From: Deltaproteobacteria bacterium
GTDB taxonomy: Bacteria > Desulfobacterota > Desulfuromonadia > Geobacterales > DSM-12255
Direction: 5' to 3'
DNA: 60,983 nucleotides
Assembly: GCA_021849045.1 (NCBI GenBank)
Contig: JAJZTK010000006.1
Span: forward strand, 1 to 60,983
Shown: positions 33,654 through 43,494 of the stretch, in pieces
Numbering within the stretch: the stretch's first letter is position 1
Layout: each line of letters starts with the position of its first letter
Translations under genes and position numbers: made by a program
The notes under the pieces: model-generated
Database searches by the model: none
Seen by the model: only the letters and a program-made list of their open reading frames with translations
Told to the model about the DNA's origin: nothing

Positions 33654-36644
33654 ATGGCCCACAGAATCGAAATCGCCCTCAAGGACGGGGTGCGCGACGC
33701 CCGCGGTGAGCGGATTGCCCGGGAAATCGCCCACTTTCTCCACCTGCCGGTGGCAGCGGTCCGGACCATCGACGTCTTTACCGTTGATGCCGCCCTCTCC
33801 CGAGCCGAACTGGAGCAAGCTGCCAGCGGCCCCCTGTGCGACCCGGTCATCCAGACCTGGAGCATCGATGCCCCCCAGGGCCACGACTTCGACTTCGCCG
33901 TCGAGGTGGGACTGCGCCCCGGCGTCACCGACAACATCGGGCGCACCGCCCGTGAGGCGATCGAGTACCAGACCGGCCGGCCCTTCTCTGCCGGCGAAGC
34001 GGTCTACACCGCGGTCCAGTACCTGATCAGCGGCCCTCTCACCAGCGCCGATATCGAGCTGATCGCCACCGGCCTCCTCTGCAACACCCTGATCCAGCGT
34101 TTCACCATCCTTTCCGCTGCTGACTTCGGGGCCAAGGGAGGCTTCCCGGTCACCCTGCCCAAGGTTAGCGGCGAAACAAAGGCCGAGGTCCGGGAGATCG
34201 ACCTCAACGTGAGCGACGACGAGCTGATGCGGATCAGCAAGGATGGAGTGCTCGCCCTCACCCTGGAGGAGATGCGGATCATCCGGGACCATTACCGCGA
34301 CCCGCAACTGCTGGCCGAGCGCCGCACCGTCGGTCTTTCCGACCGGCCGACCGACGTGGAACTGGAGTGCCTGGCCCAGACCTGGTCCGAGCACTGCAAA
34401 CACAAGATCTTCGCCAGCACGGTCCAGTACGAGGACGAAAACGGCACCAAACAGGAGATCAAATCCCTTTTCAAGTCGTTCATCCAGCGGACCACCAAGG
34501 ATGTCCGGGAAAAACTGGGAGACAAGGACTTCTGCCTCTCGGTCTTCAAGGACAACGCCGGAGTGATCCGCTTCAACGACCAGCAGTCCCTGGTCTTCAA
34601 GGTGGAGACCCACAACTCGCCGTCGGCCCTCGATCCGTACGGCGGGGCGCTCACCGGCATCGTCGGCGTCAACCGCGACCCGTTCGGTACCGGCAAGGGG
34701 GCGAGGCTGATCTTCAACACCGATGTCTTCTGCTTTGCCGACCCGTTCTATGCCAAGCCGCTCCCCTCCCGCCTGCTGCACCCCCGCCGTATTTACGAGG
34801 GTGTCGTGGAAGGAGTCGAGCACGGCGGCAACAAGAGCGGCATCCCGACCGTCAACGGCTCACTGGTCTTTGACGAACGATTTGCCGGCAAGCCCCTGGT
34901 CTTCTGCGGCACTGCCGGCATGATGCCGGCCGAGATAGGCGGCGAGCCGAGCTTTGAAAAGAGCATCAAGCCGGGCGACCTGATCGTCATGACCGGCGGC
35001 CGGATCGGCAAGGACGGCATCCATGGCGCCACCTTCTCCTCCGAGGAATTGAACGAGAACTCACCGGTATCGGCGGTACAGATCGGCGACCCGATCACCC
35101 AGAAGCGGATGTTCGACTTCCTGATACGGGCCCGGGATAAGGGGCTGTACCGCTTCATCACCGACAACGGCGCCGGCGGACTATCCTCTTCCATCGGCGA
35201 GATGGCGGGTGAATGCAACGGCTGCCGGATGGACCTGGCCAAGGCCCCCCTCAAGTACCCGGGTCTGGCCCCGTGGGAGATCCTGATTTCCGAGGCCCAG
35301 GAGCGGATGAGCCTGGCCGTGCCGCCGGAGAAGCTCGACGAGTTTCTGGCCATGGCGAAGCGCTTCGGCTGCGAGGCCAGTGTCCTGGGCGAATTCACCG
35401 ACAGCGGCACCTTCCACATCCTCTACAACGACCGGACCGTCGCCTTCCTCCCCATGTCGTTCATGCACGAGGGACTTCCCCCCATGCAGCTCCCAGCAAA
35501 GTGGGTACCGCCACGCCACGAGGAGCCGGTCATCGAGGTCAAGGAAGACTACAGCGACGATCTCGCCTCACTCCTCGGTTCGCTCAACATCTGTTCCAAG
35601 GAGTCGGTGGTGCGGCGCTACGACCACGAGGTGCAGGGTGGGAGCATCGTCAAGCCGTTCACCGGCGTTGCCAACGACGGCCCGTCCGACGCGGCCGTTG
35701 TCAGGCCGATCCTCGACTCCTGGGAAGGGGTGGTGGTGGCCCACGGTATCTGTCCCCGCTACAGCGACATCGACACCTACCACATGACCGCCAACGCCGT
35801 CGACGAGGGATTGCGCAACTATGTAGCCACGGGAGGCTCCCTGGAGCTGGTGGCCGGCCTGGACAACTTCTGCTGGTGCGACCCGGTCCAGTCGGACAAG
35901 ACCCCGGATGGTCCCTACAAGATGGCCCAGCTGGTCCGCTCCAACCAGGCGCTGTACGACATCTGCCTGGCCTATTCCCTTCCGCTCATCTCCGGCAAGG
36001 ACTCCATGAAAAACGACTTCTACGACGGCACCACCAAGATCTCCATTCCGCCGACCCTGCTCTTCTCGGTGATCGGCAAGATCGAGGACGTCCGGAAGGC
36101 GGTCACCATGGACGTGAAGCGTCCCGGTGACCTCGTCTACCTGCTGGGCAAGAGCGCCAACGAGCTCGGCGGCTCCGAATACCTGGCACTGAAAGGGGCG
36201 ACCGGCAACCGGGTGCCAGTGGTGGACGCCGCCAAAGCCTACCAACGCTACCAGGCCTATCACCGGGCGGTCATGGCCGGGACTGTCGCCTCCTGCCACG
36301 ACCTGTCCGACGGCGGGCTGGCAGTTGCCGCGGCGGAGAGCGCCTTTGCCGGCGGCTACGGCATGAGCCTCGACCTGTCCGCTGTCCTCTGGAAAGGGGA
36401 TGCCACGGAGAAGAACGACGTGGCCCTCCTCTTCGGCGAGTCGGCCTCCCGCCACCTGGTGACCGTCCGTCCGGAGCAGCGGGACGCCTTCGAGGCCTTA
36501 ATGAGCGGCAACTGTTTTGCCGCCATCGGCGAGGTCATTGCGGAACCAACCCTGACCATCACCGGCCTGAACGGAACACCAGTGGTCAATGCCGGGCTGG
36601 CCGAGCTGAAGGAAGCCTGGCAAAAGCCCTTGAGGGAGCTGTAA
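33654..36644 (+). CDS. purL: Phosphoribosylformylglycinamidine synthase, PurS-PurL fusion
   Basis: 996-aa ATP-dependent enzyme making FGAM, with the ammonia supplied by the separate PurQ. The first roughly 170 residues hold two PurS-like ferredoxin-type units (the second begins about DFAVEVGLRPGVTDNIG). Then comes the PurL catalytic part with LAQTWSEHCKHK, the motif ETHNSPSALDPYGGALTG and a late CHDLSDGGLAVA. This length is longer than Bacillus PurL (about 740) and shorter than the E. coli single-chain enzyme (about 1300) that includes the glutaminase. Its stop TAA directly precedes the purQ ATG. Confidence 0.95.
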   Translation: MAHRIEIALKDGVRDARGERIAREIAHFLHLPVAAVRTIDVFTVDAALSRAELEQAASGPLCDPVIQTWSIDAPQGHDFDFAVEVGLRPGVTDNIGRTAREAIEYQTGRPFSAGEAVYTAVQYLISGPLTSADIELIATGLLCNTLIQRFTILSAADFGAKGGFPVTLPKVSGETKAEVREIDLNVSDDELMRISKDGVLALTLEEMRIIRDHYRDPQLLAERRTVGLSDRPTDVELECLAQTWSEHCKHKIFASTVQYEDENGTKQEIKSLFKSFIQRTTKDVREKLGDKDFCLSVFKDNAGVIRFNDQQSLVFKVETHNSPSALDPYGGALTGIVGVNRDPFGTGKGARLIFNTDVFCFADPFYAKPLPSRLLHPRRIYEGVVEGVEHGGNKSGIPTVNGSLVFDERFAGKPLVFCGTAGMMPAEIGGEPSFEKSIKPGDLIVMTGGRIGKDGIHGATFSSEELNENSPVSAVQIGDPITQKRMFDFLIRARDKGLYRFITDNGAGGLSSSIGEMAGECNGCRMDLAKAPLKYPGLAPWEILISEAQERMSLAVPPEKLDEFLAMAKRFGCEASVLGEFTDSGTFHILYNDRTVAFLPMSFMHEGLPPMQLPAKWVPPRHEEPVIEVKEDYSDDLASLLGSLNICSKESVVRRYDHEVQGGSIVKPFTGVANDGPSDAAVVRPILDSWEGVVVAHGICPRYSDIDTYHMTANAVDEGLRNYVATGGSLELVAGLDNFCWCDPVQSDKTPDGPYKMAQLVRSNQALYDICLAYSLPLISGKDSMKNDFYDGTTKISIPPTLLFSVIGKIEDVRKAVTMDVKRPGDLVYLLGKSANELGGSEYLALKGATGNRVPVVDAAKAYQRYQAYHRAVMAGTVASCHDLSDGGLAVAAAESAFAGGYGMSLDLSAVLWKGDATEKNDVALLFGESASRHLVTVRPEQRDAFEALMSGNCFAAIGEVIAEPTLTITGLNGTPVVNAGLAELKEAWQKPLREL

Positions 36645-37475
36645 ATGGCACGGAAAACAAGAGCTATCGTCATTACCGGCAACGGTACCAACTGCGAGGT
36701 GGAGGCGGCCCATGCCTGCCGCCTGGGCGGGTTCGACGAGGCGATTATCGCCCACATCGCCGAACTGCTCTCCGGCGAGATCCGCCTGGACGACTTTCAC
36801 TTCCTGAACCTGACCGGCGGCTTCCTGGACGGCGACGACCTGGGGAGCGCCAAGGCCCAGGCCAACCGCCTCAGGTACGCTAAGGTGGACGAACTGGAGG
36901 AGCACCTGCTGGACCAACTGCTCCGCTTCATCAGTGCCGGCAAGCCGATCCTCGGCGTCTGCAACGGCTTCCAGTTGATGGTCAAGATGGGGCTCCTGCC
37001 CGGCTTCAGCGGCACCACCCTGGAACAGGTGGCCACCCTCACCCACAACGACTGCGGCCGCTTCCAGGACCGCTGGGTCTACCTGAAGGTCGACCCTGCC
37101 TCACCATCCGTCTTCACCAAGGGGATCAATAAGGGGATCTACCTGCCGATCCGCCACGGGGAAGGGAAATTCGTTGCCGCCTCGGCCGAGGTACTGGCCC
37201 GGATCGAACGGGAGAACCTGGCACCGCTCAAGTATAGCGATGCCGGCTACGGGGCGCCCACCATGGAGTTTCCCCTGAACCCCAACGGTTCGGAGAATGC
37301 CATCGCCGGCATCTGCGACGCGACCGGCCGGCTCATGGGGCTCATGCCCCACCCGGAGGCTTTCGTCCATCGCACCAGCCACCCCCGCTGGACGCGGGAG
37401 GAGCTGCCTGAGGATGGAGACGGTCTGGTCCTGTTCAAGAATGCGGCAGAATACGTGAGACAAAACCTTGTCTGA
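36645..37475 (+). CDS. purQ: FGAM synthase glutaminase subunit PurQ
   Basis: 276-aa class I glutamine amidotransferase that feeds ammonia to PurL. The nucleophile is in GVCNGFQLM near residue 107, and the His/Glu pair in MPHPEAF near 235. It is longer than Bacillus PurQ (about 227), matching the extended form that goes with the PurSL-type partner. It starts at the base after the purL stop. Confidence 0.95.
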   Translation: MARKTRAIVITGNGTNCEVEAAHACRLGGFDEAIIAHIAELLSGEIRLDDFHFLNLTGGFLDGDDLGSAKAQANRLRYAKVDELEEHLLDQLLRFISAGKPILGVCNGFQLMVKMGLLPGFSGTTLEQVATLTHNDCGRFQDRWVYLKVDPASPSVFTKGINKGIYLPIRHGEGKFVAASAEVLARIERENLAPLKYSDAGYGAPTMEFPLNPNGSENAIAGICDATGRLMGLMPHPEAFVHRTSHPRWTREELPEDGDGLVLFKNAAEYVRQNLV

Positions 37476-37512
37476 TCCGTTACTCACCGATGTACAGCAA
37501 CGTGGAGACCTT

Positions 37513-38931
37513 ATGAATTTCTCACGCCCAGAAGAAGAGTGCGGCATCTTCGGCATCTTCAACCACCAGGAGGCGTCAAACCTCACCTACCTCGGCCTGT
37601 ACGCCCTACAGCACCGGGGCCAGGAGGCATGCGGCATCGTCTCCTCCGACGGCACAACCCTCCATACCCATAAGGCAATGGGGCTGGTGGCCGATGTCTT
37701 CGGCAACCAGGAGATCTTCCAGAAGCTGCCGGGACGCTCCGCCATCGGCCATGTCCGCTACTCCACCGCCGGCTCCTCCGTCATCAAGAACACCCAGCCG
37801 ATCATGGTGGAGTACTCCCGCGGCGCCATCGCCGTGGCCCACAACGGCAATATCGTCAATGCCCAGCTGATCCGGGACGAACTGGAGGCCTACGGTTCCA
37901 TCTTCCAGACCTCCATGGACACCGAAATCATCGTTCATTTGCTGGCCACCTCCAAGAACAACTCCCTGGTGGATCGGATCACCGGCGCCCTTGAGCGGAT
38001 CGAGGGGGCCTACTGTCTCCTGTTCCTGACAGAAAGCCGGATGATAGCGGTCCGCGACCCGTACGGCTTTCGCCCGCTGTGCCTGGGCAAGCTGGGCGAG
38101 TCCTACGTGGTCGCCTCGGAGAGCTGCGCCCTCGACCTGATCGAGGCCGAGTTCATCCGGGAGATCGAGCCGGGCGAGATGATCGTGATCAACAAGAACG
38201 GCATCACCTCCCACTTCCCCTGGAAGAAGGTGACGCCGACCCCCTGCATCTTCGAGTTTGTCTACTTCGCCCGTCCCGACTCCTACATCTTCGGCAGGAA
38301 CGTCTACATGGTCCGCAAGGAGATGGGGCGCCAGCTGGCGAGGGAGCACGGCGTGGAGGCCGATGTGGTCATCGCGGTTCCCGATTCCGGGGTACCGGCT
38401 GCCATGGGGTATGCCGAGGAGGCGGGTATCCGCTTCGAGTTGGGGTTGATCCGCAACCACTACGTGGGGCGAACCTTCATCGAGCCCCAGCAGGCGATCC
38501 GCCACTTCGGGGTCAAGATCAAGCTGAACCCGGTCAGGGAGGTGCTTGAAGGGAAACGGGTGGTGATCATCGACGACTCCATCGTCCGGGGCACCACCTC
38601 CCGCAAGATCGTCAAGATGGTGCGAAACGCCGGCGCCAAAGAGGTGCACATGCGCATCTCCTCTCCACCCACCAGCTACCCCTGCTACTACGGCATCGAC
38701 ACCCCCAACCGCAAAGAGCTGATCTCCGCCTCCCACACCATCGACGAGATCCGCCGCTACATCACCGCCGACAGCCTTGGCTATCTCTCCCACAACGGCC
38801 TGATCCACTCGGTCGGCCCGGAGAACACCGCCCACTGCAAGGCCTGTTTCTCCGGCGATTACCCCATCAGGTTTCCCAACATGGGGATCGATCCGCAGAT
38901 GGACCTATTTGATAAGGAGTATGTAAAATGA
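37513..38931 (+). CDS. purF: Amidophosphoribosyltransferase, iron-sulfur type
   Basis: 472-aa first enzyme of purine synthesis, converting PRPP and glutamine to phosphoribosylamine. Start ATG 37513 leaves a 9-residue propeptide MNFSRPEEE before the nucleophile Cys10, with GGAG upstream. The PRPP loop is VVIIDDSIVRGTT. Cysteines in TPCIFEFVYF, SYPCYYG and CKACFSGDY match the four ligands of the Bacillus-type 4Fe-4S cluster, so oxygen sensitivity is expected. The stop overlaps the pyrE start by ATGA. Confidence 0.96.
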   Translation: MNFSRPEEECGIFGIFNHQEASNLTYLGLYALQHRGQEACGIVSSDGTTLHTHKAMGLVADVFGNQEIFQKLPGRSAIGHVRYSTAGSSVIKNTQPIMVEYSRGAIAVAHNGNIVNAQLIRDELEAYGSIFQTSMDTEIIVHLLATSKNNSLVDRITGALERIEGAYCLLFLTESRMIAVRDPYGFRPLCLGKLGESYVVASESCALDLIEAEFIREIEPGEMIVINKNGITSHFPWKKVTPTPCIFEFVYFARPDSYIFGRNVYMVRKEMGRQLAREHGVEADVVIAVPDSGVPAAMGYAEEAGIRFELGLIRNHYVGRTFIEPQQAIRHFGVKIKLNPVREVLEGKRVVIIDDSIVRGTTSRKIVKMVRNAGAKEVHMRISSPPTSYPCYYGIDTPNRKELISASHTIDEIRRYITADSLGYLSHNGLIHSVGPENTAHCKACFSGDYPIRFPNMGIDPQMDLFDKEYVK

Positions 38932-39479
38932 CCGATCGGGAACGACTGAAGCAGATCATCCTGGAACTCTCCTATGAAAAGCGCAGAGTGACCCTCGCCT
39001 CCGGGCGGGAGAGCGACTTCTACTTCGACGGCAAACAGACCACCCTCCACGCCGAAGGCGGGCTCCTGGTCGGCAGGCTCTTTTTTGAGGCGATCAAGGA
39101 CGTTGCCGGCGTCCAAGCCGTGGGCGGGATCACCCTGGGTGCCGACCCCATAGCCACCGCCACCTCCATTGCCGCCTATCTGGCGGGCAAACCACTCCAC
39201 GCCTTCATCATCCGCAAGGAGCCGAAGGGGCACGGCACCGGCCAGTGGCTGGAGGGGCGCAAGAACCTCCCCCCCGGCACCAGGGTCGTCATCGTCGAGG
39301 ACGTGGTCACCACCGGCGGTTCCTCCATGAAAGCGGTGAACCGGGCCAAGGAAGAGGGGCTGGACGTGCTCGGCATCGTCTCCCTGGTGGACCGTGAAGA
39401 AGGAGGCCGGGAGAACATCGAGAAGGAAGGCTACTGGCTGAAGGCGATCTTCACCAAAGGCGAGCTGGTGGGGGAGTAG
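38928..39479 (+). CDS. pyrE: Orotate phosphoribosyltransferase
   Basis: 183-aa pyrimidine enzyme forming OMP from orotate and PRPP. The PRPP-binding motif VVIVEDVVTTGGSS is near 121-134, and the flexible loop lysines lie in RKEPKGHGTG. It overlaps purF by four bases and ends the operon, joining pyrimidine and purine synthesis. No terminator is evident in the 122 bp before the convergent epsI. Confidence 0.95.
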   Translation: MTDRERLKQIILELSYEKRRVTLASGRESDFYFDGKQTTLHAEGGLLVGRLFFEAIKDVAGVQAVGGITLGADPIATATSIAAYLAGKPLHAFIIRKEPKGHGTGQWLEGRKNLPPGTRVVIVEDVVTTGGSSMKAVNRAKEEGLDVLGIVSLVDREEGGRENIEKEGYWLKAIFTKGELVGE

Positions 39480-39601
39480 ACCCTTGCTCCATAGGTAGTT
39501 GCAAAAAGAATTAGTGCCAAGACGTTAGTTCTACTGAACCTGATATGTCTTCGTATAAGATGTCCAATTGCCTCAAGTGTCTCTACCCAACCGATTCATC
39601 A

Positions 39602-40228
39602 TCAGTCGGGCAGGAAATTGTTCATGAGTGGCAGAAAATCTTTCATGAAGGATTCAATGGGCTGGAATGCACTTTTGCCATCGCCCGACGCGGGCGCCGA
39701 GAGCCTGATGAAGGCAGCATCGTTTCGCTGATAACGGAGAGAATTGAGGATCATGTACCATTTCAGGCCATAATCGCTTGTAATGGTTGCGTTTTTCATC
39801 CGGTACCAGTAAACGAATGACTCTCGGCTCTCACCCTTCTGGTAAAGGGCCTCGACGAACCTGACAGGGCCATAGCCGGCAATAGTCGTGGTGCCGGTCC
39901 GCTCGGAAAGCTTCTGCCACCCCCCGCCCGGCAGGCAGTGTTTCGGGGAGTGGATCTGCGCCCCCTCCCTCTGTGCCCCATAGTAACCTACATAGAGCGA
40001 CAGCCTCTGTCCGCCGCGCACATATTCGCGAGAGAGGTATTCGGTCACCTTCAGCTTGTCCAGGACCACGTCAGTGAGCAGTTGGTCCCTTCCGGTCCAC
40101 CCGTTATGCTGCAAGGGAAACTCGGCAAAGGGCCGCTTCAGCGGCACGACCTGATGGAACGGCACAAAATGAAGAACAAGTCCTGCGATCAGGAGCAAGG
40201 CGGACGCGATATAGAGGCGCTTATTCAT
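39602..40228 (-). CDS. epsI: Exosortase-associated protein EpsI (DUF3485)
   Basis: 208-aa protein with one N-terminal membrane helix (about residues 5-24) and a periplasmic domain. Diagnostic features are SREYVRGGQRLSLYVGYYGAQ and the motif SPKHCLPGGGW. EpsI accompanies, or is fused to, many exosortases and is needed for exopolysaccharide production or sorting, with an unclear activity. It overlaps the exosortase gene by 8 nt and is the last gene of the leftward polysaccharide locus. Confidence 0.9.
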   Translation of the reverse strand: MNKRLYIASALLLIAGLVLHFVPFHQVVPLKRPFAEFPLQHNGWTGRDQLLTDVVLDKLKVTEYLSREYVRGGQRLSLYVGYYGAQREGAQIHSPKHCLPGGGWQKLSERTGTTTIAGYGPVRFVEALYQKGESRESFVYWYRMKNATITSDYGLKWYMILNSLRYQRNDAAFIRLSAPASGDGKSAFQPIESFMKDFLPLMNNFLPD

Positions 40229-41078
40229 GGCGCTGCCTCCCTATCTTCCCCAGGACTACGGACGAGAGGAGCAACAACGCCATGGCGACCCCGAAGATCA
40301 CCAACCCGGCAAACTCGTGGAAAAACCCCTCTGCGGCCCTTGAGCCGTAACGACTGGCCAGGACACCGGTGCCAATGACCCGGATGGCATTAGCAAACAC
40401 GGCAATCGGCAACGCCAGTAAGATCAGTACCCAGCGCTTCAAAAGCCCATGATGGCTGAACCAGGCAAGGGCCGTGGCCAAGGCTAGGAGAGAGACGATT
40501 GAACGGATGCCGCTGCAGGCATCCGCCACCTCCAGAGTGGTACTCACCAGATTAATGACATTTCCCTCCCGGTAGACCGGGATGCCGATCAACTTGAGGA
40601 ACGCCACCGAATACCTGGAGACCAGAAGTTTCAGCGGGAAAGCAACCGCATCGTAGAGGATATAGGGGAGTGGGATCATGAAGATCAGGTAGCCGAAGGG
40701 AAACGCCACTTTCTTGAATACGGCAAACCCTGTCGAGAAGATGATCACCCCGGCCAGGACAACGAGCATCGAAATCCGCATGGTAAAGGCTTCACCGGCA
40801 ACCATGCCGAACAGGTCGAGACAAAGCCCGGCGAGGAGCACGACCACTCCCCAGTTTGCCGGTGCCGGTTTGAGAGAACGCAGGTCATCCTTTCGCAACC
40901 AGAGGAAGTATCCGGAGATGAATGGAACGAGAAAACCATGGGAATAGTTCTCGTCATGGTACCAATCGAGGACCATGCCGCGGATGGCATCGAAATAAAG
41001 AACTACGAAGGCTGCCGCAAATATCACGACGGAGAGGATGCCGACAGCACCGCGGCCCTTCGCTTCCGTACCGGTCAT
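40221..41078 (-). CDS. xrtA: Exosortase (probably type A/EpsH)
   Basis: 285-aa polytopic membrane transpeptidase of the exosortase/archaeosortase superfamily. Its seven or eight helices carry the conserved catalytic set: Cys188 in ADACSGIRS, Arg233 in NAIRVIGTG and His254 in FFHEFAGL. It should cleave PEP-CTERM-type tails of exported proteins and attach them to a surface glycolipid or polymer. The surrounding genes belong to families described with exosortase A, which is why type A is favoured. Its start overlaps the CapK-like stop as ATGA. No PEP-CTERM substrate is encoded in the window. Confidence 0.88.
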   Translation of the reverse strand: MTGTEAKGRGAVGILSVVIFAAAFVVLYFDAIRGMVLDWYHDENYSHGFLVPFISGYFLWLRKDDLRSLKPAPANWGVVVLLAGLCLDLFGMVAGEAFTMRISMLVVLAGVIIFSTGFAVFKKVAFPFGYLIFMIPLPYILYDAVAFPLKLLVSRYSVAFLKLIGIPVYREGNVINLVSTTLEVADACSGIRSIVSLLALATALAWFSHHGLLKRWVLILLALPIAVFANAIRVIGTGVLASRYGSRAAEGFFHEFAGLVIFGVAMALLLLSSVVLGKIGRQRHE

Positions 41079-42385
41079 GGCGTCACCTTAGACTCGACAT
41101 ACCTGAATTTGCCGGACTTTTCCGGCGGTATCCGTTCAACGTACTCCACAGCCACAGCAACTCCCTCACCCAACCGCTTCAACCAGTCAGCCCGGATAGC
41201 GTCCTCACCGGCAGGCATATAGCGGCTGTTCACCGCCAGGATGAGCCTGATCCGGTCGTAATCTTCCTGGACTATTTTGAATGACTCGACCCCTTCGGTG
41301 TCGCGCACCTTGTAGATGAGCGCCAGTCCATGAAGAACCTTCCCCGCCGGGGTGACGATAAAGTCGGTGCTTCGCCCCTCCACCGACTTCAAAACAGTTA
41401 ATCCCCGGCCGCAGGGACAGCGCTCGTCGGAAAGCACCCCCATATCGCCGGTACGGTAGCGTAAGAACGGGAATTCGTGGGACTGCAACTCGGTCACCAC
41501 GATCTCGCCCATCTCTCCGACGGGAACAGGGCGATCTTCCTGGTCCACAATTTCCACCAGGATGTTTTCGTCCGCGATGTGAAGCCTCCCCTCCGGGCAC
41601 TCGTTGGCAATGAAGCCGGCATCCCGTGCACCGTAGCTATTGGCGACCCGTGCCCCGAAGCTTTCGGCAATCAGTTCCCGCTGATGGTCGTACAGCCGCT
41701 CGGCCGTACAGATCACCACCTTAACCCCGAGATCGTCGAGACGGAGATTCTTCTTGCGGGCGAAGTCGCACAGAAGCCCTATGGAACTCGGATAGCCGAA
41801 AATATGCAACGGGCGGGACTGCCTGATAAAGGCAAGATAGGAGAGCATGGTCTCCTCAGTCATGTCAAAGGCGGAGAGAAGCTTGGTCCGGAAGATCCGG
41901 TCGCGCAGTTCGCGAACCCGGTCCTGCTTGGTAAGTTCCACCGGCGACCCCCAGATCACTACCTCGGGATCGCCGATATCAACCCCCCACCAGCGAGTGG
42001 CTCGGATCTTGGCCGCAACATCTGCGCTGATCCTCCGCTTGCCAAGGTAGAAAATAAGCGGCTCCCCTGACGAGCCACCGGTGTTGAAACGAGTGAGTTT
42101 GGTCGCTCCACGGGCCTTAAACTCTTCTGTATGCGCCTTGATCTCCCCCTTGGTCATGAAAGGGATTGCCGAGAAATCCTCCCCCGGTGCCAAGATGTCC
42201 TGATAATAGGGGACTGTTTCCCGGACGGCCGCCAGGAACTCTCCCAGCTTATGCCGCTGGATCTCGCGAATCTCGTCAGGTGCCAGCCACTGGGTCCGTT
42301 CCAGTTCGGTGAGCATCTCCATGGTGCGGTGATCTTTGAGGAACTCGTGGATGGGAAAAAGAATCTTGCTGACATAATTAGCCAT
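41075..42385 (-). CDS. CapK/phenylacetate-CoA ligase-like adenylate-forming protein
   Basis: 436-aa member of the adenylate-forming family that includes phenylacetate-CoA ligase and CapK of capsule clusters. The ATP-binding loop FNTGGSSGEPL, the NSYGARDAGFIANEC segment and RTGDMG are conserved, and a GRGL-linked cysteine pair (CPCG) sits near residue 340. It may activate a carboxylic acid for polymer decoration, but the substrate is unknown. It lies between a GT4 gene and the exosortase gene, a regular place for this family in exosortase loci. Confidence 0.85.
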   Translation of the reverse strand: MANYVSKILFPIHEFLKDHRTMEMLTELERTQWLAPDEIREIQRHKLGEFLAAVRETVPYYQDILAPGEDFSAIPFMTKGEIKAHTEEFKARGATKLTRFNTGGSSGEPLIFYLGKRRISADVAAKIRATRWWGVDIGDPEVVIWGSPVELTKQDRVRELRDRIFRTKLLSAFDMTEETMLSYLAFIRQSRPLHIFGYPSSIGLLCDFARKKNLRLDDLGVKVVICTAERLYDHQRELIAESFGARVANSYGARDAGFIANECPEGRLHIADENILVEIVDQEDRPVPVGEMGEIVVTELQSHEFPFLRYRTGDMGVLSDERCPCGRGLTVLKSVEGRSTDFIVTPAGKVLHGLALIYKVRDTEGVESFKIVQEDYDRIRLILAVNSRYMPAGEDAIRADWLKRLGEGVAVAVEYVERIPPEKSGKFRYVESKVTP

Positions 42386-42403
42386 GGCACCACTCCCAAT
42401 AAT

Positions 42404-43492
42404 TCAGTTTGTCGCTCGTCTATCAGTCGAACTTTCTTCATACAAGGAGAACAGAACCTTCTTAATCTCCTCCCATCGGTAGCTCTCGGCCTTTTGACGT
42501 GCATTCCGCGCCAGTTCAAAAGCCAAATCAGGACATTCGATCAATTTTTCAACAGCCGCAGCAAGTGAAACATGATCATCTGATGAAACGAGGAGGCCAC
42601 TGACTTCATGCTTTACCATCCACGGAATCCCCCCCACCGACGTGGTTACAACGGGAAGGCCGCACATGAACGCCTCCAGGAGTGATCCCGGGAAATTATC
42701 CGCCAAAGAAGCATTAACCATAATCGATGATTCGTCGTACACACGGGCAAGCTGGTCATGGGTTAGGGCACCAAGAAAAATAACATCTTGAAGATCCAAC
42801 TGATCAACCAGTTCACGTAGTCTACCCTCTTCGGAACCTGCCCCCGCAATATTTAGCTTTGCATGGGGATAACTATTCTTTATCAGAGAAAACGCTCTCA
42901 AGATGCACTCGTGATTGTAAATCCTCTCCAGTTGGCGGCTGACTATCAGCACAGGCTGAACTGTCTTGCGCTCAACAAAAGAAAACGACTCAAGATCCGC
43001 AAGATTCGGGAGAATATGCGTCGAAACATTGAAATATCTTGAAAAAACGTCCTGAAGAAACGGTGAAGGCACGGCAATCAAATGAGCCATTTTTACAAAA
43101 GGGCGCACTATCCCCCGCCACCGAATAAAAAAAACCTCCGCTTCCCCTCCCCGATAATTAAGAATCGTTCTCTTACCGAAAAATCGAGCAAACAAAATCG
43201 TCGGGACAACTACCACGAAGAAATACAAATGCGATGCCGCCAATATATGTACCAATCCTGCGGAACGTATTCTATTAAGGCTTCGTGCAAAAATAATGAA
43301 ACGCACGACAGTCCGAATGACGGGTATTTTTTCAAAACCTGAAAGCAGAGAAGGAAACCTAGGATTCGCAATAATCCTATCTACAGTGAACCCTTCATCA
43401 ACAAGTCTATTACAAAGCTTTTCCGCCTGGACAGCCATCCCGCCATAGGGCGGTGGGAATGGTGAAACTATAGCCACATTCTTGTTGTCCAT
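42404..43492 (-). CDS. Glycosyltransferase family 4
   Basis: 362-aa GT-B fold enzyme. The N-terminal FPPPYGGMAVQAE and the C-terminal nucleotide-sugar region with NFPGSLLEAFMCGLPVV and TSVGGIPWMV are typical of GT4. It would add a sugar to a lipid-linked exopolysaccharide intermediate on the cytoplasmic side. I start at ATG 43492, two bases after the stop of the asparagine synthetase gene; an upstream GTG at 43516 would overlap it. Donor and acceptor are unknown. Confidence 0.85.
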   Translation of the reverse strand: MDNKNVAIVSPFPPPYGGMAVQAEKLCNRLVDEGFTVDRIIANPRFPSLLSGFEKIPVIRTVVRFIIFARSLNRIRSAGLVHILAASHLYFFVVVVPTILFARFFGKRTILNYRGGEAEVFFIRWRGIVRPFVKMAHLIAVPSPFLQDVFSRYFNVSTHILPNLADLESFSFVERKTVQPVLIVSRQLERIYNHECILRAFSLIKNSYPHAKLNIAGAGSEEGRLRELVDQLDLQDVIFLGALTHDQLARVYDESSIMVNASLADNFPGSLLEAFMCGLPVVTTSVGGIPWMVKHEVSGLLVSSDDHVSLAAAVEKLIECPDLAFELARNARQKAESYRWEEIKKVLFSLYEESSTDRRATN

Positions 43493-43494
43493 TC

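Noticed and set aside
32556-34823. A 755-codon open frame antisense to mscS and purL
   Set aside because: It mirrors codon bias of two unmistakable genes and shows no domain of its own.
39545-39820. Small rightward open frame with a Cys-x2-Cys near its start
   Set aside because: It mostly overlaps epsI in antisense and has no ribosome site; the cysteines are coincidental.
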